NCBI RefSeq assembly: GCF_024612015.1 | Contig: NZ_CP102512.1 | Location: 7,688,001-7,752,000, forward strand | Source of the DNA: Streptomyces sp. CA-210063 | Lineage (GTDB): Bacteria > Actinomycetota > Actinomycetes > Streptomycetales > Streptomycetaceae | Direction of reading: 5' to 3' | Length of the DNA: 64,000 bases | Part shown: in pieces, positions 24,503 to 33,469 of the stretch | How the letters are laid out: each line of letters starts with the position of its first letter | Numbering within the stretch: position 1 is the first letter of the stretch | Translations under genes and position numbers: made by a program | Notes under the pieces: generated by a model | Databases searched by the model: none | What the model was told of the DNA's origin: nothing | The model's input: the letters and a program-made list of their open reading frames with translations, nothing else

Positions 24503-25738
24503 ATGCCCTTGGCCCTGCTCGCTCTCGCCGTAGGAGCCTTCGGAATCGGCACGACCGAGTTCGTCATCATGGGTCTCCTCCCCGAGGTCGCGGTCGACCT
24601 CGGCATCTCGATCCCCGCCGCCGGCCACCTGGTCTCCGCGTACGCGCTGGGCGTCGTCATCGGCGCCCCGCTGCTCGCCGCGGTCACGGCCCGCATGCCC
24701 CGCCGTAAGGTCCTGATCGGGCTGATGGTCCTCTTCGTCGCCGGCAACGCGCTGTCCGCCTTCGCGCCCGACGAGCACTGGCTGCTCGCCGCCCGCTTCC
24801 TCAGCGGCCTGCCGCACGGTGCCTTCTTCGGCGTCGGCGCGGTCGTCGCGACCACCCTGGTGGCGCCGGAACGCAAGGCCCGCTCGGTCTCGCTGATGTT
24901 CCTGGGGCTGACCATCGCCAACGTCGCCGGCGTACCGGCCGCGACCCTCGTGGGCCAGCACTTCGGCTGGCGGGCCACCTTCCTCGGCGTGAGCGCGATC
25001 GGGCTGGCGGCGATCGCCTCCCTGGCGCTGCTGCTGCCGAGGGACCGCGTGGAGACCCGGCCGGCCGGCCTGCGCGGCGAACTGGGCGCCCTGCGCTCAA
25101 CTCCCGTCTGGCTCGCCCTCGGCACCACCGTCGCCGGCTTCGGCGCGCTCTTCTCCGCCTACAGCTACATCACGCCGATGCTCACCGACGCCGCCGGATA
25201 CGCCGAGACCAGCGTCACCCTGCTGCTGGCGCTGTTCGGCGTAGGGGCGACCATCGGCAACCTGGCCGGCGGCCGCCTCGCCGACCACTCCCTCCGAGGC
25301 ACGCTGTTCGGCGGCCTGGCATCGCTGATCCTCGTCCTCGCCCTGTTCCCGGTCCTCATGTCCGCCCAGTGGAGCGCCGCCCTGGCCGTCCTCCTCCTCG
25401 GCGTCGCCGCCTTCGCCACCGGCTCACCCCTCCAGCTGATGGTCATGGAGAAGGCCACCACCGCCCCCTCCCTAGCCTCCTCCGCCAACCAGGCCGCCTT
25501 CAACCTCGCCAACGCCGGCGGCGCCTGGATCGGCGGCCTCGCCCTGGCCGCCGGCCTCGGCGCGACGGCTCCGGCGGTCGTGGGAGCGGGGCTCGCGGTC
25601 GTCGGCCTCGCGGTCGCCGGCGTGGCGTACGCGGTGGACGCCCGCCGGGCCGCGGTCGCCGCGCCGCGGAACGATCAGGCTCGTGGGCGCGTGGTGGCGT
25701 CCCATGTGCCGGGGGAGTCGGAGACGGTACGCGTCTGA
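24503..25738 (+). CDS. MFS transporter, DHA1 (12-TMS) drug exporter type
   Basis: This 411-residue transporter begins MPLALLALAVGAFGIGTTEF and continues VIMGLLPEVAVDLGISIP, the signature of the AraJ/PbuE/Cmx-like DHA1 group that includes chloramphenicol exporters of Streptomyces. AVTARMPRRKVLIGLMVLFV is motif A, and FLSGLPHGAFFGVGAVVATT belongs to helix 4. The ATG at 24503 is chosen because AAAGG lies eight bases upstream; an ATG 13 codons earlier lacks a good site. It has no linked regulator and converges on nadE. Confidence 0.88.
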   Translation: MPLALLALAVGAFGIGTTEFVIMGLLPEVAVDLGISIPAAGHLVSAYALGVVIGAPLLAAVTARMPRRKVLIGLMVLFVAGNALSAFAPDEHWLLAARFLSGLPHGAFFGVGAVVATTLVAPERKARSVSLMFLGLTIANVAGVPAATLVGQHFGWRATFLGVSAIGLAAIASLALLLPRDRVETRPAGLRGELGALRSTPVWLALGTTVAGFGALFSAYSYITPMLTDAAGYAETSVTLLLALFGVGATIGNLAGGRLADHSLRGTLFGGLASLILVLALFPVLMSAQWSAALAVLLLGVAAFATGSPLQLMVMEKATTAPSLASSANQAAFNLANAGGAWIGGLALAAGLGATAPAVVGAGLAVVGLAVAGVAYAVDARRAAVAAPRNDQARGRVVASHVPGESETVRV

Positions 25739-25796
25739 GGCGGCAAGCACCAGCGCTGACCCCACCGCGTACGGAAGGGTGAGACCCGGCCGAGCG

Positions 25797-27551
25797 CTAC
25801 GCCTGCTCGCGCCACCGGTTCGTGATGGGCAGCCGCCGGTCCTTGCCGAAGCCCTTCGGGGAGATCTTCGTGCCCGGCGGGTACTGGCGGCGCTTGTACT
25901 CGGCGGTGTCGACCATCCGCAGGGTCTTCGTCACCAGCTCGCGGTCGAAGCCGGCGGCGATGATCGCGTCGGCGCCCTGGTCGCGGTCGACGTACAGCTC
26001 CAGGATCGCGTCCAGGACCGGGTAGTCCGGCAGGGAGTCCGTGTCGACCTGGCCCGGCCGCAGCTCGGCGCTCGGCGGCTTGGAGATGGAGTTCTCCGGG
26101 ATCGGCGGGGTCTGGCCGCGCTCCTCCGCCGCCCGGTTGCGCCACTCGGCCAGCCGGAAGATCGACGTCTTGTACACGTCCTTGATGGGGCCGTACGCGC
26201 CGACCGAGTCGCCGTACAGCGTCGAGTACCCCACCGCCAGCTCCGACTTGTTGCCGGGCGCCAGCACGATGTGGCCCTCCTGGTTGGAGATCGCCATCAA
26301 CAGCGTCCCCCGGAGCCGGGACTGGAGGTTCTCCTCCGCCAGGCCCGTCAGCTCCGTCGACGACATGTAGGCGTCGAACATCGGGGCGATCGGGACCGTA
26401 CGGAAGTTGAGGCCCGTCCGGCGCGCGAGTTCCGCCGCGTCGCCCTGGGAGTGGTCCGACGAGTACTTCGACGGCATGGATACGCCGTACACGTTCTGCG
26501 CGCCGAGCGCGTCGCACGCGATCGCCGCGACGAGGGCCGAGTCGATACCGCCGGAGAGGCCGATCAGCACCGACGTGAAGCCGTTCTTCGCCGCGTAGGC
26601 CCGCAGGCCGACCACCAGCGCCGAGTACACCTCCTCGTCGTCGTCGAGGCGCTCCGCGTATCCGCCGGTCAGCTCCGGCTCGTACGCGGGCAGCGGCTCC
26701 TCGGAGATGACGAGCCGGTCGATGCGCAGCCCGTCGTCGACGACCCCGGTGACCGGCTCGGCGGCGCCCGCCGGGAGGTCCAGGTCGAGGACGACACACC
26801 CCTCCGCGAACTGCGGCGCCCGCGCGACCACTTCACCGTCCTGGTCGACGACGATCGAGTCGCCGTCGAAGACCAGCTCGTCCTGGCCGCCGATCATCGC
26901 CAGATAGGCGGTCGTGCAACCGGCCTCCTGGGCGCGCTTGCGGACCAGTTCGAGACGGGTGTCGTCCTTGTCGCGCTCGTACGGCGAGGCGTTGATGGAG
27001 AGCAGCAGCCCGGCCCCGGCGGACCGGGCCGCAGGGACGCGGCCGCCGTCCTGCCAGAGGTCCTCGCAGATGGCGAGGGCGATGTCGACGCCGTGCAGCC
27101 GCAGAACGGGCATGGTGTCGCCGGGCACGAAGTAGCGGAACTCGTCGAACACGCCGTAGTTGGGGAGGTGGTGCTTGGCGTAGGTGAGCGCCACCTCGCC
27201 CCGGTGCAGCACCGCGCCGGCGTTCCGCGGCGCGCCCGCCGGCTGGCCGAACCTCGGCGAGGCGGACTCGGAGCGGTCGAGGTAGCCGAGGACCACCGGC
27301 AGCTCCCCGAAGCCCTCGTCGGCGAGCCGCGCGGCGAGCGCCCTCAGCGCGGAGCGGGAGGCCTCCACGAAGGACTGGCGCAGCGCCAGGTCCTCGACGG
27401 GGTACCCGGTCAGCACCATCTCGGGGAACGCCACGAGGTGCGCTCCCTGCTCGGCGGAGTGCCGGGTCCAGCGGACGACCGCCTCGGCGTTTCCGGCGAG
27501 ATCGCCGACCGTCGAGTCGATCTGATTCAGGGCGAGGCGAAGTTGAGGCAC
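25797..27551 (-). CDS. nadE: Glutamine-dependent NAD+ synthetase
   Basis: This 584-residue two-domain enzyme makes NAD+ from nicotinate adenine dinucleotide, ATP and glutamine. The N-terminal nitrilase-fold glutaminase has its triad Glu44 (FPEMVLTGYP), Lys126 (AKHHLPNYG) and Cys162 (AICEDLW). The C-terminal synthetase has the P-loop LSGGIDSAL at 332-340, then MPSKYSSDHSQGDA and NKSELAVGYSTLYGDSVG. Length is somewhat below the 670-residue mycobacterial type, as in the Streptomyces enzyme. It is alone on the minus strand. Confidence 0.96.
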   Translation of the reverse strand: MPQLRLALNQIDSTVGDLAGNAEAVVRWTRHSAEQGAHLVAFPEMVLTGYPVEDLALRQSFVEASRSALRALAARLADEGFGELPVVLGYLDRSESASPRFGQPAGAPRNAGAVLHRGEVALTYAKHHLPNYGVFDEFRYFVPGDTMPVLRLHGVDIALAICEDLWQDGGRVPAARSAGAGLLLSINASPYERDKDDTRLELVRKRAQEAGCTTAYLAMIGGQDELVFDGDSIVVDQDGEVVARAPQFAEGCVVLDLDLPAGAAEPVTGVVDDGLRIDRLVISEEPLPAYEPELTGGYAERLDDDEEVYSALVVGLRAYAAKNGFTSVLIGLSGGIDSALVAAIACDALGAQNVYGVSMPSKYSSDHSQGDAAELARRTGLNFRTVPIAPMFDAYMSSTELTGLAEENLQSRLRGTLLMAISNQEGHIVLAPGNKSELAVGYSTLYGDSVGAYGPIKDVYKTSIFRLAEWRNRAAEERGQTPPIPENSISKPPSAELRPGQVDTDSLPDYPVLDAILELYVDRDQGADAIIAAGFDRELVTKTLRMVDTAEYKRRQYPPGTKISPKGFGKDRRLPITNRWREQA

Positions 27552-27658
27552 GCGCCCAGTGTAATCGTCAGAGCGACGCTATGGGGTGTGGGCCGCCCCA
27601 CTTTCGGAGCGTCCCACAGTCCCGGCCCCAGCGGTTACGGATCACCTCGGGCCGAGGG

Positions 27659-28279
27659 CTACCGCGGCGCGGCGCCCCGCTCCTTGAGCATGCCCGTCAT
27701 CAGTGAGATCTCGGACTCCTGGGCGTTGACCATGCCCTGGGCGAGCCTCTTCTCCACGCCGACCGCGCACTTGGAGACGCAGCCCTCCGCCATGTGGATG
27801 CCGCCCTTGTGGTGGTCGGTCATCAGCTGGAGGTAGAAGACCTCGGCCTGCTCGCCGTTGAGCTCGCCGAGCTTCTTCATCTCGGCGTTCGTCGCCATGC
27901 CCGGCATCAGCGAGCCGTCCTCGCCGGAGGCCATGCCGCCCATGCCCATCCAGGCCATCGGCTGCTGCGACGACACCTTCGGCAGCCCCCACAGATCGAG
28001 CCAGCCGATCATCATGCCGCGCTGGTTGGCCTGCGTCTGCGCGATGTCGTACGCGAGCCGCCGGACCTCCTCGTCGTCCGTCCGGTCGCGCACGATGTAC
28101 GACATCTCGACGGCCTGCTGGTGGTGGACGGCCATGTCCCGGGCGAACCCCGCGTCGGCGGAGTCGGCGGCGGGGGCCTTCAGCCCGGACTCGTCGCCGT
28201 CGGCGACCGCGTAGGTGATCGCCCCGGCCGCGACGAGCACCGCCGCGGCCCCCGAGGCGACCCAACCGATGAGCTTCAT
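27659..28279 (-). CDS. DUF305 family exported protein, His/Met-rich
   Basis: This 206-residue protein has an N-terminal membrane anchor or signal (MKLIGWVASGAAAVLVAAGA). A DUF305 domain follows with two HH motifs, FARDMAVHHQQAVEMSYIV and MTDHHKGGIHMAEGCVSKC. A methionine cluster (MAWMGMGGMASGEDGSLMPG) lies between them. His/Met-rich DUF305 proteins are associated with copper in bacteria, so extracytoplasmic metal binding is plausible. The start ATG at 28279 lies 24 bp after the stop of the DUF3105 gene, so the two form an operon. The pairing of DUF3105 and DUF305 is common in actinobacteria and suggests joint function. Confidence 0.87.
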   Translation of the reverse strand: MKLIGWVASGAAAVLVAAGAITYAVADGDESGLKAPAADSADAGFARDMAVHHQQAVEMSYIVRDRTDDEEVRRLAYDIAQTQANQRGMMIGWLDLWGLPKVSSQQPMAWMGMGGMASGEDGSLMPGMATNAEMKKLGELNGEQAEVFYLQLMTDHHKGGIHMAEGCVSKCAVGVEKRLAQGMVNAQESEISLMTGMLKERGAAPR

Positions 28280-28303
28280 ACGTCCCACTGTGCCAGGCCG
28301 CCG

Positions 28304-28963
28304 TCAGGAGACGCCGTTGGTGCAGGCCGCACCCGGCTCGGGCGTCTGCTTGCCCTGGACGTACGTCTCGAAGAACTTGTCGAGGTTCGGGTCGGTCGCG
28401 CTCGTCACCGTGCGCTGGGCGCCCCAGGCACTGAGCATGATCGGGTCCTTCTGGTCCTCGACCGGGCTCATCAGCGTGTACGGGGTCGCCTTGACCTTCT
28501 CCGCGAGCGCCTTGACGTCGGCGTCGGAGGCCTTGCTGTTGTACGTCACCCAGACCGCGCCGTGCTCCAGGGAGTGCACGGCGTTCTCGTTCTTGACGGC
28601 CTTGTCGTAGACGTCGCCGTTGCAGTTCTGCCAGACCGGGTCGTGGTCGCCGCCCACCGGGGGCACCATCGGGTACTTCACGGTCTTGGTGACGTGGTTC
28701 TGGGTGAGCTTGGTGCTCCAGGTCTTCACGCCGTCCGACCCGGTCTCCCACTTGCCCGTGGCCTTGGAGTCACTGGCCGTGCTGCTGCTGTCGTCGGACT
28801 GCGAGCGGATCAGGACCGTCCCGCCCACGGCGAGGCCGGCGACTATCAGCACACTGGCGCCGATCGTGAGGATCCGGTTCCGACGCTCGCGGGAGCGCTC
28901 GGCACGGCGCATCGCCTCTATGCGCGCCTTGCGCTCGGCGCTGCTGTTGCTCTTGGCGGCCAT
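28304..28963 (-). CDS. DUF3105 family membrane-anchored protein
   Basis: This 219-residue protein has a charged cytoplasmic N-terminus (RKARIEAMRRAERSRERRNR), one membrane helix (ILTIGASVLIVAGLAVGGTV) and an outside domain. The domain shows the DUF3105 pattern: YPMVPPVGGDHDPVWQNCNG, ENAVHSLEHGAVWVTYN, SPVEDQKDPIMLSAWG and a final Cys-containing tail. The HSLEHG histidines and the two cysteines could bind metal. AAGGA precedes the ATG at 28963. It is the first gene of the pair with DUF305, and its promoter region is shared with the divergent nsrR gene. Confidence 0.9.
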   Translation of the reverse strand: MAAKSNSSAERKARIEAMRRAERSRERRNRILTIGASVLIVAGLAVGGTVLIRSQSDDSSSTASDSKATGKWETGSDGVKTWSTKLTQNHVTKTVKYPMVPPVGGDHDPVWQNCNGDVYDKAVKNENAVHSLEHGAVWVTYNSKASDADVKALAEKVKATPYTLMSPVEDQKDPIMLSAWGAQRTVTSATDPNLDKFFETYVQGKQTPEPGAACTNGVS

Positions 28964-29156
28964 GGGGTGCGTCCTTAGTGGGGGATGGGTCGGTTGGGGC
29001 GGTCGGCTCAGCTGATCGTAATGTGAAAAGACGAGTAATTTGCAGGCGGGCCCAGGATTGGCCGGGGAACCCCGGTTCCGTGGGCCGGCGCGGGCTGAAG
29101 GCCGGGACCCGTACGGATAATTTGAACCCAAGATGCGCATTATCTACGCTGCGGGT

Positions 29157-29591
29157 ATGCGGCTGTTGCGCTCCACCGACCTCGCCCTGCGCGTCCTGAT
29201 GCGGCTCGCTGTCGCCGACGATTCCAACCCTACGACCCGTGACGTCGCGGCGGACATGCAAGTGCCGTACACGCACGCCGCGAAGGTCGTGGCCGAGCTC
29301 CAGCACCTGGGACTGGTGGCCGCCCGGCGCGGCCGGGGCGGCGGGCTCGCGATCACCGACGCGGGCCGCGAGGCGTCCGTCGGCCATGTCGTCCGCACCT
29401 TCGAGGGCGACGGCGACGTGGTCGACTGCGAGGGCGCCACCCCCTGCCCCCTCAGCCCGGCCTGCCGCCTGCGCGGCGCCCTCCGCCGGGCCCAGGAGGC
29501 CTTCTATGCCTCCCTGGACCCCCTGACGGTGGGGGACATGGTCACGGCCCCCACCGGTCCGCTGCTGCTGGGAATCACGCAGGCGACGTAA
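29157..29591 (+). CDS. nsrR: Rrf2-family nitric oxide sensor-repressor
   Basis: This 144-residue winged-helix protein belongs to the Rrf2 family. The N-terminal MRLLRSTDLALRVLMRLAV and the wing RRGRGGGLAITDAG are typical. Cys91, Cys97 and Cys103, spaced C-x5-C-x5-C in the DCEGATPCPLSPAC segment, match the [4Fe-4S] ligands Cys93, Cys99 and Cys105 of S. coelicolor NsrR as I recall them. Nitrosylation of the cluster releases DNA and switches on NO detoxification. An ATG eight codons earlier exists but gives a non-family N-terminus. The target hmp lies convergent, 24 bp away. Confidence 0.92.
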   Translation: MRLLRSTDLALRVLMRLAVADDSNPTTRDVAADMQVPYTHAAKVVAELQHLGLVAARRGRGGGLAITDAGREASVGHVVRTFEGDGDVVDCEGATPCPLSPACRLRGALRRAQEAFYASLDPLTVGDMVTAPTGPLLLGITQAT

Positions 29592-29615
29592 GCAGGCCCC
29601 TTCGCGATCCCCGTC

Positions 29616-30809
29616 CTAATCCCGGGCCAGCCAGAGGTCGGGGCCGAAGACCTCGTAGTGGATGTCGGCCGGAGGGACGCCCTTGGCGATCAGCTGTGCC
29701 CGTACGGCCCGCATGAAGGGCAGCGGTCCGCACAGGTACGCGCGCGTGCCCGTCGGTACGTCCAGGCGTGACAGGTCGGCCAGGCCCGTGCGGTCGGCCG
29801 GGTGGCCCGGCTCGGGCTCCTCGTACCAGAAGTGCGCGGAGGCGTCGGCCAGCTTGGCCGCGTAGCCCTCCTGGTCGGCGCGCAGCGCGTGCTCCGCGGG
29901 GGAGCGGTCGGCGTGCACAACGGTCACCGGGGCCCGGTGACCCGAGAGGGCGAGCTGCTCCAGCACGGCGACCATCGGGGTCACCCCGATGCCGGCCGAG
30001 GCGAGCAGCAGGGGCGCGCCGGCGTCCTGGTCCAGGACCAGATCGCCGTACGGGGCCGACACGGGCAGCCGGTCGCCGACGCGCACGCGCGCGTGGAGGT
30101 GGTTCGAGACCTCGCCGTCGGGTGCCGCCCCGCCCTGGACGCGCTTCACGGCGATCCGCCAGGTGTCCGCACCGGGCGCCCCGGTCAGGCTGTACTGCCG
30201 TATCTGCCGGGCCCCGTCCGCAAGCGCGACCCGCACGGACACGTACTGTCCGGCGCGGTGGACGGGCACGGGCGAGCCGTCCGCCGGACGCAGCTCCAGC
30301 GCGACGACGTCGGCCGTCTCCGCCACGCGCCCGACGACCTCCCACTCGCGCCAACCGCCCCCGGCGCCGCCGGTCTCGTACAGCTCTCGCTCGATCGCGA
30401 TCAGCGCGTTCGCCATCAGCCAGTAGACCTCGTCCCAGGCGGCCCCGACCTCCGGCGTGACGGCCTCGCCCAGCACCTCGGCGATGGCGGCGAAGAGGTG
30501 CTCGTGGACCACCGCGTACTGCTCGGGGGCGATGCCCAGCGACGCGTGCTTGTGGGCGATCCGGCGCAGCATCGTGTCGGGCCGGTCCTCCGGGCGCTCG
30601 ACGAGATGGGTCGCGAAGGCGGCGATGGCACCCGCGAGGGCCTGGCGCTGGGTGCCGGAGGCCTGGTTGCCGCGGTTGAAGAGATCCCGCAGGAGCTCCG
30701 GGTGAGCCGCGAACAGCCCCTCGTAGAAACGTGCGCTGATCTCGCCGATCGCCGCTCCGACGGCGGGAAGGGTGGCGCGCACGGTGGCGGCGGACTGCTC
30801 GGACAGCAT
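29616..30809 (-). CDS. hmp: Flavohemoglobin, nitric oxide dioxygenase
   Basis: This 397-residue three-domain enzyme oxidises NO to nitrate with O2 and NAD(P)H. The globin domain (1-140) has the B10 tyrosine in ARFYEGLF (Tyr29) and the proximal histidine in RIAHKHASLGI (His88). The FAD domain has RQYSLTGAP, the family RxYS motif. The NAD domain has LASAGIGVTPMVAVLEQL and the closing VFGPD. The promoter carries an NsrR-type palindrome 50-72 bp upstream, so the gene should be induced by NO. Confidence 0.95.
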   Translation of the reverse strand: MLSEQSAATVRATLPAVGAAIGEISARFYEGLFAAHPELLRDLFNRGNQASGTQRQALAGAIAAFATHLVERPEDRPDTMLRRIAHKHASLGIAPEQYAVVHEHLFAAIAEVLGEAVTPEVGAAWDEVYWLMANALIAIERELYETGGAGGGWREWEVVGRVAETADVVALELRPADGSPVPVHRAGQYVSVRVALADGARQIRQYSLTGAPGADTWRIAVKRVQGGAAPDGEVSNHLHARVRVGDRLPVSAPYGDLVLDQDAGAPLLLASAGIGVTPMVAVLEQLALSGHRAPVTVVHADRSPAEHALRADQEGYAAKLADASAHFWYEEPEPGHPADRTGLADLSRLDVPTGTRAYLCGPLPFMRAVRAQLIAKGVPPADIHYEVFGPDLWLARD

Positions 30810-30858
30810 CGCGACTCCTCGGGTTCGACTGCTCCGCGACTGGACGGCACGCTATTAA

Positions 30859-30881
30859 AACTTGCATATGAGATGCAAATT
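30859..30881. promoter_or_regulatory. NsrR-type operator at the hmp promoter
   Basis: AACTTGCATAT and AGATGCAAATT flank a single G, an 11-1-11 palindrome with 9 of 11 paired positions, the architecture known for NsrR sites. On the minus strand it overlaps a TTGCAT -35-like element. It is the only AT-rich palindrome in the 357-bp gap between hmp and glnA2; the rest of that gap holds the glnA2 leader and no visible gene. Confidence 0.82.
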
Positions 30882-31165
30882 AAACGGGGTGGGATCGAGC
30901 CGAGGCAGGCCGGCCATTACGGAACCGCGATCGAGCAGGCAAGATGGGCTGCAGAGCGGTTGAGCGGCGCAGTGGTCGAGCGGTTGACTGGCGGAACGGG
31001 CGGTACACGTGACGTATGCCGGGCGTTCAGCCGGAAGCCGGTCTGCCGATGAAGGTGCGCAACGCGCACGAAATGGTGTTGTGGTGGGATGCTCAGGTGC
31101 CCGACCGTCTCCCGTCGCTCGGGAGCAAGGCGGCCTGACCAGCAAGGAATGGGTGGAAGCGGAAG

Positions 31166-32527
31166 ATGGACAAGCAGCAGGAGTTCGTGCTCCGTACGTT
31201 GGAGGAGCGCGACATCCGTTTCGTACGCCTGTGGTTCACGGACGTGCTGGGCTTCCTGAAGTCCGTGGCCGTGGCCCCCGCCGAGCTGGAACAGGCGTTT
31301 GACGAAGGCATCGGTTTCGACGGCTCGGCCATCGAGGGCTTCGCCCGGGTGTACGAGTCCGACATGATCGCCAAGCCGGACCCGTCGACCTTCCAGGTCC
31401 TGCCGTGGCGCGCGGAGGCCCCCGGCACCGCCCGGATGTTCTGCGACATCCTCATGCCGGACGGCTCCCCGTCCTTCGCGGACCCGCGCTACGTCCTGAA
31501 GCGCGCCCTCGCCAAGGCCTCCGACCTGGGCTTCACCTTCTACACCCACCCCGAGATCGAGTTCTTCCTCCTGAAGGACAAGCCGACGGACGGCTCCCGC
31601 CCGACCCCGGCCGACAACTCCGGCTACTTCGACCACACCCCGCACAACGTCGGCATGGACTTCCGCCGCCAGGCGATCACCATGCTGGAGTCCATGGGCA
31701 TCTCGGTCGAGTTCTCCCACCACGAGGGCGCCCCGGGCCAGCAGGAGATCGACCTCCGCTACGCCGACGCGCTCTCCACGGCGGACAACATCATGACGTT
31801 CCGCCTGGTCATGAAGCAGGTGGCGCTGGAGCAGGGCGTACAGGCGACGTTCATGCCGAAGCCGTTCAGCGAGCACCCCGGCAGCGGCATGCACACGCAC
31901 CTCTCCCTCTTCGAGGGCGACCGGAACGCGTTCTACGAGTCGGGCGCGGAGTACCAGCTCTCCAAGGTGGGCCGCTCCTTCATCGCGGGCCTGCTGAAGC
32001 ACGCGGCCGAGATCGCCGCGGTGACCAACCAGTGGGTCAACTCCTACAAGCGCATCTGGGGCGGCTCCGAGCGCACCGCCGGCGCCGGCGGCGAGGCCCC
32101 CTCGTACATCTGCTGGGGCCACAACAACCGCTCGGCCCTGGTCCGCGTCCCCATGTACAAGCCCGGCAAGACGGGCTCGGCGCGGGTCGAGGTCCGCTCC
32201 CTGGACTCCGGCGCGAACCCGTACCTCGCCTACGCCATGCTCCTGGCCGCCGGCCTCAAGGGCATCGAAGAGGGCTACGAGCTCCCGCCGGGCGCGGAGG
32301 ACGACGTCTGGGCCCTGTCCGACGCCGAACGCCGCGCCATGGGCATCGAGCCCCTGCCCCAGAACCTGGGCGAGGCCCTGACGCTGATGGAGCGCAGCGA
32401 CCTGGTCGCGGAAACTCTCGGCGAGCACGTCTTCGACTTCTTCCTGCGCAACAAGCGCCAGGAGTGGGAGGAGTACCGCTCCGAGGTGACGGCGTTCGAG
32501 CTGCGGAAGAACTTGCCTGTGCTGTAA
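31166..32527 (+). CDS. glnA2: Glutamine-synthetase-like enzyme GlnA2
   Basis: This 453-residue member of the GSI family has the metal and substrate motifs EIEFFLL, HHEGAPGQQEIDLRY, FMPKPFSEHPGSGMHTHLSL, NSYKRIWGG and RVEVRSLDSGANPYLAY. The start MDKQQEFVLRTLEERDIRFV is characteristic of actinobacterial GlnA2. The Tyr of the adenylylation loop found in GlnA is not evident, so GlnE (7 kb away) may not act on it. Streptomyces GlnA2 has been described as a gamma-glutamylpolyamine synthetase and not a true GS; that is literature knowledge, not visible here. The gene is monocistronic, with a strong terminator. Confidence 0.92.
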   Translation: MDKQQEFVLRTLEERDIRFVRLWFTDVLGFLKSVAVAPAELEQAFDEGIGFDGSAIEGFARVYESDMIAKPDPSTFQVLPWRAEAPGTARMFCDILMPDGSPSFADPRYVLKRALAKASDLGFTFYTHPEIEFFLLKDKPTDGSRPTPADNSGYFDHTPHNVGMDFRRQAITMLESMGISVEFSHHEGAPGQQEIDLRYADALSTADNIMTFRLVMKQVALEQGVQATFMPKPFSEHPGSGMHTHLSLFEGDRNAFYESGAEYQLSKVGRSFIAGLLKHAAEIAAVTNQWVNSYKRIWGGSERTAGAGGEAPSYICWGHNNRSALVRVPMYKPGKTGSARVEVRSLDSGANPYLAYAMLLAAGLKGIEEGYELPPGAEDDVWALSDAERRAMGIEPLPQNLGEALTLMERSDLVAETLGEHVFDFFLRNKRQEWEEYRSEVTAFELRKNLPVL

Positions 32528-32555
32528 GGCCCCCGGTGAGGGATCGTGATCGGTG

Positions 32556-32586
32556 AAGGGGAGCCCCTGAGCGAGGGGCTCCCCTT
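32556..32586 (+). terminator. glnA2 terminator
   Basis: AAGGGGAGCCCC and GGGGCTCCCCTT form a perfect 12-bp stem with a 7-base loop, 29 bp after the glnA2 stop codon. TTCC follows. Confidence 0.9.
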
Positions 32587-32645
32587 CCGTCTGCCGATGG
32601 GGACCGGCATGATGATCTCCATGAACGCACACCGACGAAGGGCCG

Positions 32646-33140
32646 ATGCCGCGTAATCGGCCAGGCGCGCTGCGCGCCGCCCAGCGGCTTCGAGACCGCC
32701 CCCGGAACTGGGACAGCCCCGCCGGGGACCGTATCCACGGCCTCTCGGCCGGCACCAGTCTCGCCGTACACCGGTACGAGGCGTTGTCGACCGACTACTA
32801 CGTCTTCCCCGGCGTGACCGCCGTCGCGCTGCGGCGCTACCGGGCCTTCCTGGGGCCGCCGGGCCGCCGGCCGCGCTACCCGTTCCTGGACGACTGCTCG
32901 TGCCGAGGCTGCTCCCTCAGGGACGTCAGACACGCTCGAGACATGCTCGGGACGGCCCTGCGGAACCTGCCCCCACGCGCCCGCGCCGAGCTGGGCCGCC
33001 TGGTCGCCTCCCTCGACGCCGTGTATTTGGAACGCACCCTGCCGGACCCGTTCGTCCACGTCCGACGGGGGTGGCGCCCCCATGTCTGGTGGTACCGCCG
33101 ACTCGAAGGCTGCCGGTACGCCGGCACAGGGGCCGTCTGA
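32646..33140 (+). CDS. Unknown protein with a Cys cluster
   Basis: This 164-residue Arg-rich protein has no signal peptide or membrane helix. It contains a tight cysteine cluster, FLDDCSCRGCSLRDVRHARD, around residues 80-100, which could bind zinc or an Fe-S centre. YEALSTDYYVFPGVTAVAL precedes it. The C-terminal WRPHVWWYRRLEGCRYAG is aromatic and basic. No family is recognised. It starts at an ATG preceded by GAAGGGCCG. It lies at the left edge of the accessory stretch between glnA2 and glnE. Confidence 0.68.
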   Translation: MPRNRPGALRAAQRLRDRPRNWDSPAGDRIHGLSAGTSLAVHRYEALSTDYYVFPGVTAVALRRYRAFLGPPGRRPRYPFLDDCSCRGCSLRDVRHARDMLGTALRNLPPRARAELGRLVASLDAVYLERTLPDPFVHVRRGWRPHVWWYRRLEGCRYAGTGAV

Positions 33141-33163
33141 TGTGAGTGCCGGAGCCGGGCAGG

Positions 33164-33451
33164 TCATTGCCGCCCGGGACCGGCGGAGGGGCGGCGCCAC
33201 GTCCGGCGTACGTCCGCGCTTTCCGCCGCCTCGTACACCCTTGGCGGAATCATCTCCGGGTTCTCATCGGCGACTTGCGCGAGGTCGACATACATCAGGG
33301 CCGCGCTGTCGGTGCCGAGGTGTCGACCGTGGCCTTCCAGGCCCCAACGCACCAGTTGCCGGGCCGCGTTGTCCAGTCCTTCTTCCGTAGCGGTACTGAA
33401 CGTTTCACGCAGCGCTGCGCGGGCGATCTCCACGGCACTTCGGGTCTGCAT
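33164..33451 (-). CDS. Small unknown protein
   Basis: This 95-residue, mainly helical and soluble protein begins MQTRSAVEIARAALRETFST and contains LVRWGLEGHGRHLGTDSAAL and DLAQVADENPEMIPPRVYEA. It follows the 225-residue membrane protein gene by 18 bp in the same direction, so the two probably form a unit. No family is recognised. Its role may depend on the upstream membrane protein. Confidence 0.6.
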   Translation of the reverse strand: MQTRSAVEIARAALRETFSTATEEGLDNAARQLVRWGLEGHGRHLGTDSAALMYVDLAQVADENPEMIPPRVYEAAESADVRRTWRRPSAGPGRQ

Positions 33452-33469
33452 CAGGTTTGCCTTCCTCGA

